A model generated the notes under the pieces. The model was not told the DNA's origin, ran no database searches, and saw nothing but the letters and a program-made list of their open reading frames with translations. From positions 1 to 34,157 of IMG/VR virus record IMGVR_UViG_3300025071_000005: a stretch of DNA of 34,157 bases; one strand, written 5' to 3'. Position numbers and translations under genes: made by a program. Shown here piece after piece: positions 30,789 through 34,157 of the stretch. This stretch comes from a virus. How positions within the stretch are numbered: position 1 is the first letter of the stretch; each line of letters starts with the position of its first letter.

Positions 30789-31457
30789 ATGGGTAAGATT
30801 GGTAATCAATACTTTGTTGGTGGACAAGCACCAAGCGCATCAGAACTTAATGCTGTATATAATAGTGTTGCTGCTGATACAATACAAGATGTAAACCTAG
30901 ATACAGAATGGGCACAACGTAAACACTTTAGTAGTAGCAACAGTATTACAAGTTTATACACGTTTGATTATGATGGAACAGCCGATTGGCCTACAACCAG
31001 TACAACGTTTACAACTATTGAAAATGTTAGTGGAACAAAGAGTAAAGTTACTCCTAACTACAGTACACATGGAAATGTAGTTGTAAGAGTACATGCGAGT
31101 GGTTTAATAGCAGAAACGGTCTTAACAGCAAGTAATGATGGGAATGGGACAAGTGGTCAAATAAACTACAACACGTTTGCTTTTCGATTGTTAATGTCTT
31201 TAAATGGATCTGGAACTCCAACAACTGTTGACATGGCAAACTGCACATATAGTTTTACTCCAAAAGCAGCCATAACAAATCAAACATTGTCAACCACATT
31301 TAAAATGTATTATAGAAGTTTTTCTTTTAGTGGCTTGTATACACTTGCACCTGGCAACGTCATAGATTCTATTGAACTTCAAGCATGTGTTGGTTTAACC
31401 AATAATCGAATAAATATACAACACAATCATATACAAGCGATTGTTGTGGAGAACTGA
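30789..31457 (+). CDS. Minor tail protein, 222 aa
   Basis: A GGTAG site precedes the ATG. The N-terminus has SASELNAVYNSVAADTIQDV, an attachment-type helix, then a beta-rich domain full of Thr, Ser and Asn ending in a short His-containing strand. It shares layout with the genes on both sides and overlaps the next start (TGATG). Tail attachment or adhesion is inferred. Confidence 0.65.
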   Translation: MGKIGNQYFVGGQAPSASELNAVYNSVAADTIQDVNLDTEWAQRKHFSSSNSITSLYTFDYDGTADWPTTSTTFTTIENVSGTKSKVTPNYSTHGNVVVRVHASGLIAETVLTASNDGNGTSGQINYNTFAFRLLMSLNGSGTPTTVDMANCTYSFTPKAAITNQTLSTTFKMYYRSFSFSGLYTLAPGNVIDSIELQACVGLTNNRINIQHNHIQAIVVEN

Positions 31458-32173
31458 TGGGGTATACTAAACAATATACGTATGCTAACGACACTGTGTT
31501 GTCAGCAGACAATCACGCATCAAATGAGAAGGCACTTAAAGAATATGTCAATCAAGAAATCGTTGCTGGGGACTTGGCTACTGATACCGTTGTTGGAGAG
31601 AGTATTGCTACCCCTCGTCTTATTACTTCTGTACAAACTGCTGACTTTGTTTCTAAGACTATACAAGGTGTGGCAAAAATACGATTACCACAAGAATATA
31701 GTTGGTTCACCAGCACCACTAAAAGCAGTAATCAAGTCAGTGCTACAGTTCAAGACTACCAAGCTTTAAGCAACACTGGTGCAGAAGTAGTTATTGTTAA
31801 AGACAATACTAAAATTATGATTACTTTCTATGCCAAAGCACTAGGTCAACCAAACAGTACAGTTACTAAAAGTCCTGGACAAAATCTTTGGGATAATCAA
31901 TTTGTACTTCAATATGAAAAGAATGGATTGATTACAAGATTTGATGGCACAAGAGCATATGTATTTGAAAATGTATCTGTTACTCCTTCTGCTCCATTAC
32001 CAGCTGTTGATGGTGGAATAAGTGGTCAACCAGCAGGTCATAGAAGCATAATGATTACTCGTATGCTAACATTAAGTACAGGTAGATATAAGTTCTCAGT
32101 GGCAGTCAATGCAAAGATAGAGAAGGGCAATATCAACTGTCAAACTTTTACAATAGAAACTTTTCATGTGTAG
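31457..32173 (+). CDS. Minor tail protein, 238 aa
   Basis: The N-terminal region (TVLSADNHASNEKALKEYVN) parallels the attachment helix of the preceding protein; the body is beta-rich. It overlaps the upstream stop by one base. As last of the set of three it borders the ejection-protein genes. A tail appendage role is inferred from position and composition. Confidence 0.65.
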   Translation: MGYTKQYTYANDTVLSADNHASNEKALKEYVNQEIVAGDLATDTVVGESIATPRLITSVQTADFVSKTIQGVAKIRLPQEYSWFTSTTKSSNQVSATVQDYQALSNTGAEVVIVKDNTKIMITFYAKALGQPNSTVTKSPGQNLWDNQFVLQYEKNGLITRFDGTRAYVFENVSVTPSAPLPAVDGGISGQPAGHRSIMITRMLTLSTGRYKFSVAVNAKIEKGNINCQTFTIETFHV

Positions 32174-32180
32174 GTGAGAA

Positions 32181-33077
32181 ATGCCAGTAGGTGTAGGATT
32201 ATCAACGGCTGCTTTATTAGCAGCAAAAGCCGGTGGACTTTCATTAGCAGCAAAAGCCGGTGGACTTGGGGTTGGAAAAATGGCACTTGCTGCTGGTGCT
32301 GGTACTGGAATAGGCGCACTTCCAGACATTATTCCAAGTAGATACGAACGTGATCAAAAGAAAAGACTTCGTGAAATGCAACGCAAACAAGAGATGGGTG
32401 CGTTGGGATTGACGAAAGCCGAGCGTGATGCCATTGAAGGGCAGATGCGTGGAACACGTCAACAAGCACAGTCATATGCAGAAGCAGAAAGGGGAAGGCT
32501 TACACAGCCTTCTGCACAACCACAAATGGCATTGCTGGGTCAACAGATGGCTGATGAAGGAAGGCAACGTCTAGAAGCAGACTTGGCATCGCAAGTGCTA
32601 GGTATGGATTTATCACGTCAAGCAGAACAAGAGCAAGAAATAAAAGACCTTGAAGCAGCACAAGGTGAATACAGACGTAGAAGGTTTGAAGGTGCTGTAG
32701 CTCCATTCCAAGCTGGTGCTGAAACATATGTTGGGCAGTTAGGTATGGATCGAATGTTACGTGGAATGAGTCAGAATCAAATACAAAATGCAAGTAGCAT
32801 AGCAGCAGCACAAGAAGTCGGAACACAGGCTGCTCAAGCTCTACTGGCAAGTCCCAATAGACAACAGATTGCATCGGAAGAATACAATATAAACCCCGAA
32901 GAACAAGAAATGCTTGGAATGGCAACTAATATACCAGTACAAATGCCTACTGGAACTGATGCACAGTTATATGATCAGATGTATACTGGATATGACATGT
33001 CAACAATGACTCCAGAACAATTTGCATTACTTAAACGACAAGGATTATTAAACACCCTTCCAGGACAAGTGAGATAA
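32181..33077 (+). CDS. Internal virion protein with glycine/alanine N-terminus, 298 aa
   Basis: An AGGTGAG site precedes the ATG. The first 45 residues (LLAAKAGGLSLAAKAGGLGV, then MALAAGAGTGIG) are a hydrophobic Ala/Gly segment that could cross or enter a membrane, encoded in part by an exact 25-bp repeat. The rest is a Gln/Glu/Arg-rich helical protein. It precedes the 622- and 2026-residue proteins, the order of T7 gp14-gp15-gp16, so it may be the small ejection protein that forms the outer part of the conduit. Confidence 0.7.
   Translation: MPVGVGLSTAALLAAKAGGLSLAAKAGGLGVGKMALAAGAGTGIGALPDIIPSRYERDQKKRLREMQRKQEMGALGLTKAERDAIEGQMRGTRQQAQSYAEAERGRLTQPSAQPQMALLGQQMADEGRQRLEADLASQVLGMDLSRQAEQEQEIKDLEAAQGEYRRRRFEGAVAPFQAGAETYVGQLGMDRMLRGMSQNQIQNASSIAAAQEVGTQAAQALLASPNRQQIASEEYNINPEEQEMLGMATNIPVQMPTGTDAQLYDQMYTGYDMSTMTPEQFALLKRQGLLNTLPGQVR
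32216..32267. repeat. 27-bp-period repeat in the 32181 gene
   Basis: Two exact 25-bp copies (32216-32240 and 32243-32267) starting ATTAGCAGCAAAAGCC and coding the LAAKAGGL segment twice. The two-base gap keeps the reading frame at nine codons per unit. Confidence 0.95.
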
Positions 33078-33078
33078 C

Positions 33079-34157
33079 ATGGCTATTCAACAAGTAGGTG
33101 GACGTGGTGTATATGTCATCACAGGTAGTGGACGTGACCCTCGCAAAACCAGTAATGGACAATCCTGGGCAGACCTTGTAACGCAACAGAAGTACATGCT
33201 TATTAAAGAAGCACAAAAGGAAGCACTTCGACAAATAGAACAAGAACAGCTGTCGTTTCAAGATAGGCAACAAAGACAACAACAACTTCAGCAAGATTTA
33301 TTGAAGCAGATAGATGCAGAACGTCAAAACATTGCAGACTTGCGTGTTAAAGAGTTGACCATAAATGAAAAACGAGAACGTGACTTTCAATCATTAAGTG
33401 CTAGACAAAGAACTGGTGGTGGTGGTGGTGGTGGTGGTAGCACAAGTACTACTCAAAGTATCCCAACTAGACAAGGAGTAATAAAAGATTACCAAAACAG
33501 TATTAGTCGTTCTGAGAATACAAAAGCAAAATTGTTAAGAGAAAGAGCAAATTTAAAAGCAGCAGAAAAAGCCGGAACTAACTTACAACAATATGCCCCA
33601 TCTATTATTTCTGCTAGAGAAATGCAAGACTTACAAACATACAATGATGCTGTTGCTTTAGTTGATAAAAAGATAGGTGAGCAAAACACTTTTTCTTCAG
33701 AACAACAAACCGAACTAGATACATTCAATAGAACACTTCCTGGTGACATGGATGCAGAACTTAAAAGTCGAGCAAAGAAAACCATACGAACGTCATCTGG
33801 TAGTGGTGGTGGTGGTGGTAGTCAATCAAGTGAGCCGGTCGAGCCATTAGACCCTTTTTCTTTTGCGCCAGAAATTGAACTTAGACAACAACGTATGCGT
33901 GAACTCGAAGCAGAAATGGATGCCTTAGAGTTTGAGAAACGACCAACATTTAATACTACTAATAAGATGCGTCAAATCGCTAGTGAGGATTATGGTTTAG
34001 AAACGTCTTATCGTCCTCCACAGCAAGCAGTACAAGAACCAGTTCGACAACCTAGACAAGAACCAGTTCGACAACCTAGAGAGGTAGATGGATTGTACCC
34101 TCAAGGTTCTGCATACACTCCAAGCAGACGTGCTGAAATGGATGTGCTAGGTGTAGA
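33079..34157 (+). CDS. Internal virion protein, N-terminal part (continues at base 1)
   Basis: The ATG is two bases after the previous stop. Residues 35-110 are a Gln/Glu/Arg-rich coiled coil, then eight consecutive Gly (113-120), a second helical region, a second Gly/Ser linker near residue 240, and a Pro/Gln/Arg-rich stretch that runs off the window and continues at 1-917. The full protein has 622 residues. With its neighbours it fits the middle ejection-protein position. The poly-Gly linkers suggest domains that must move or unfold during ejection. Confidence 0.78.
   Translation, partial: MAIQQVGGRGVYVITGSGRDPRKTSNGQSWADLVTQQKYMLIKEAQKEALRQIEQEQLSFQDRQQRQQQLQQDLLKQIDAERQNIADLRVKELTINEKRERDFQSLSARQRTGGGGGGGGSTSTTQSIPTRQGVIKDYQNSISRSENTKAKLLRERANLKAAEKAGTNLQQYAPSIISAREMQDLQTYNDAVALVDKKIGEQNTFSSEQQTELDTFNRTLPGDMDAELKSRAKKTIRTSSGSGGGGGSQSSEPVEPLDPFSFAPEIELRQQRMRELEAEMDALEFEKRPTFNTTNKMRQIASEDYGLETSYRPPQQAVQEPVRQPRQEPVRQPREVDGLYPQGSAYTPSRRAEMDVLGV
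34031..34157. repeat. Terminal direct repeat, right copy
   Basis: Identical to bases 1-127; see the left copy. Remove one copy to obtain the circular 34,030-bp genome. Confidence 0.95.

Noticed and set aside
1-34157. CRISPR array, insertion sequence or attachment site
   Set aside because: No regularly spaced identical repeats with spacers, no transposase or integrase, and no tRNA-end duplication were found.

Overview
The window is the whole genome of a small tailed phage, most likely a podovirus, recovered as a circular contig. The first 127 bases recur exactly at the end (34031-34157), and the gene cut by the window edges (33079 to the end, then 1 to 917) stays open and in frame across that join, so the unique length is 34,030 bp. 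The host cannot be read directly. sigma70-type promoters, Shine-Dalgarno sites and a lambda O/P-style replication pair point to an ordinary Gram-negative bacterium. The phage-encoded peptidoglycan amidase fits that too. The size and the absence of any polymerase recall small aquatic podoviruses such as the HTVC010P type; this is recollection, not a comparison.

Layout. (1) 33079 through the join to 9262, plus strand: internal virion (ejection) proteins including a 2026-residue giant, two small virion-type proteins and a repeat-rich tail fibre, ending at a terminator. (2) 9318-10130, plus: a holin-like protein and two small genes, closed by a strong terminator at 10144-10184. (3) 14571 down to 10164, minus: a tightly overlapping early operon with two small proteins, a Cro-like HTH protein, an initiator-like protein with an iteron cluster inside its gene, a helicase-loader-like protein, a SWIM zinc-finger protein, a cytosine-C5 methyltransferase and two more HTH proteins. 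(4) 14572-14959: divergent sigma70 promoters and structured DNA. (5) 14960-16199, plus: a short operon of small unknown proteins with two tiny membrane peptides, then a terminator. (6) 16258-17429: a small gene lying in a dense GAAAC-motif array, a tandem repeat, duplicated promoters and a 37-residue membrane protein on the minus strand. This region is a candidate packaging or late control region. (7) 17430-33077, plus: large terminase, a DNA-modification island (beta-class amino-methyltransferase, Cys-rich protein and an inverted Mom-like gene), portal, scaffold, an amidase, major capsid and decoration proteins as a self-contained transcription unit, then head-tail and tail-tube proteins and three minor tail proteins.

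How it works together. No DNA or RNA polymerase, primase, replicative helicase or integrase is visible. Replication probably loads host DnaB and Pol III at the origin inside the initiator gene, and transcription uses host RNA polymerase at the sigma70 promoters seen here. Three DNA-modification genes suggest strong pressure from host restriction. The most unusual features are a leader cassette (AACCTACCAACC, then GGAG, then ATG) in front of at least six small genes on both strands, the GAAAC array, the methyltransferase cassette flanked by an exact 23-bp repeat, and a long second reading frame inside the C5 methyltransferase.
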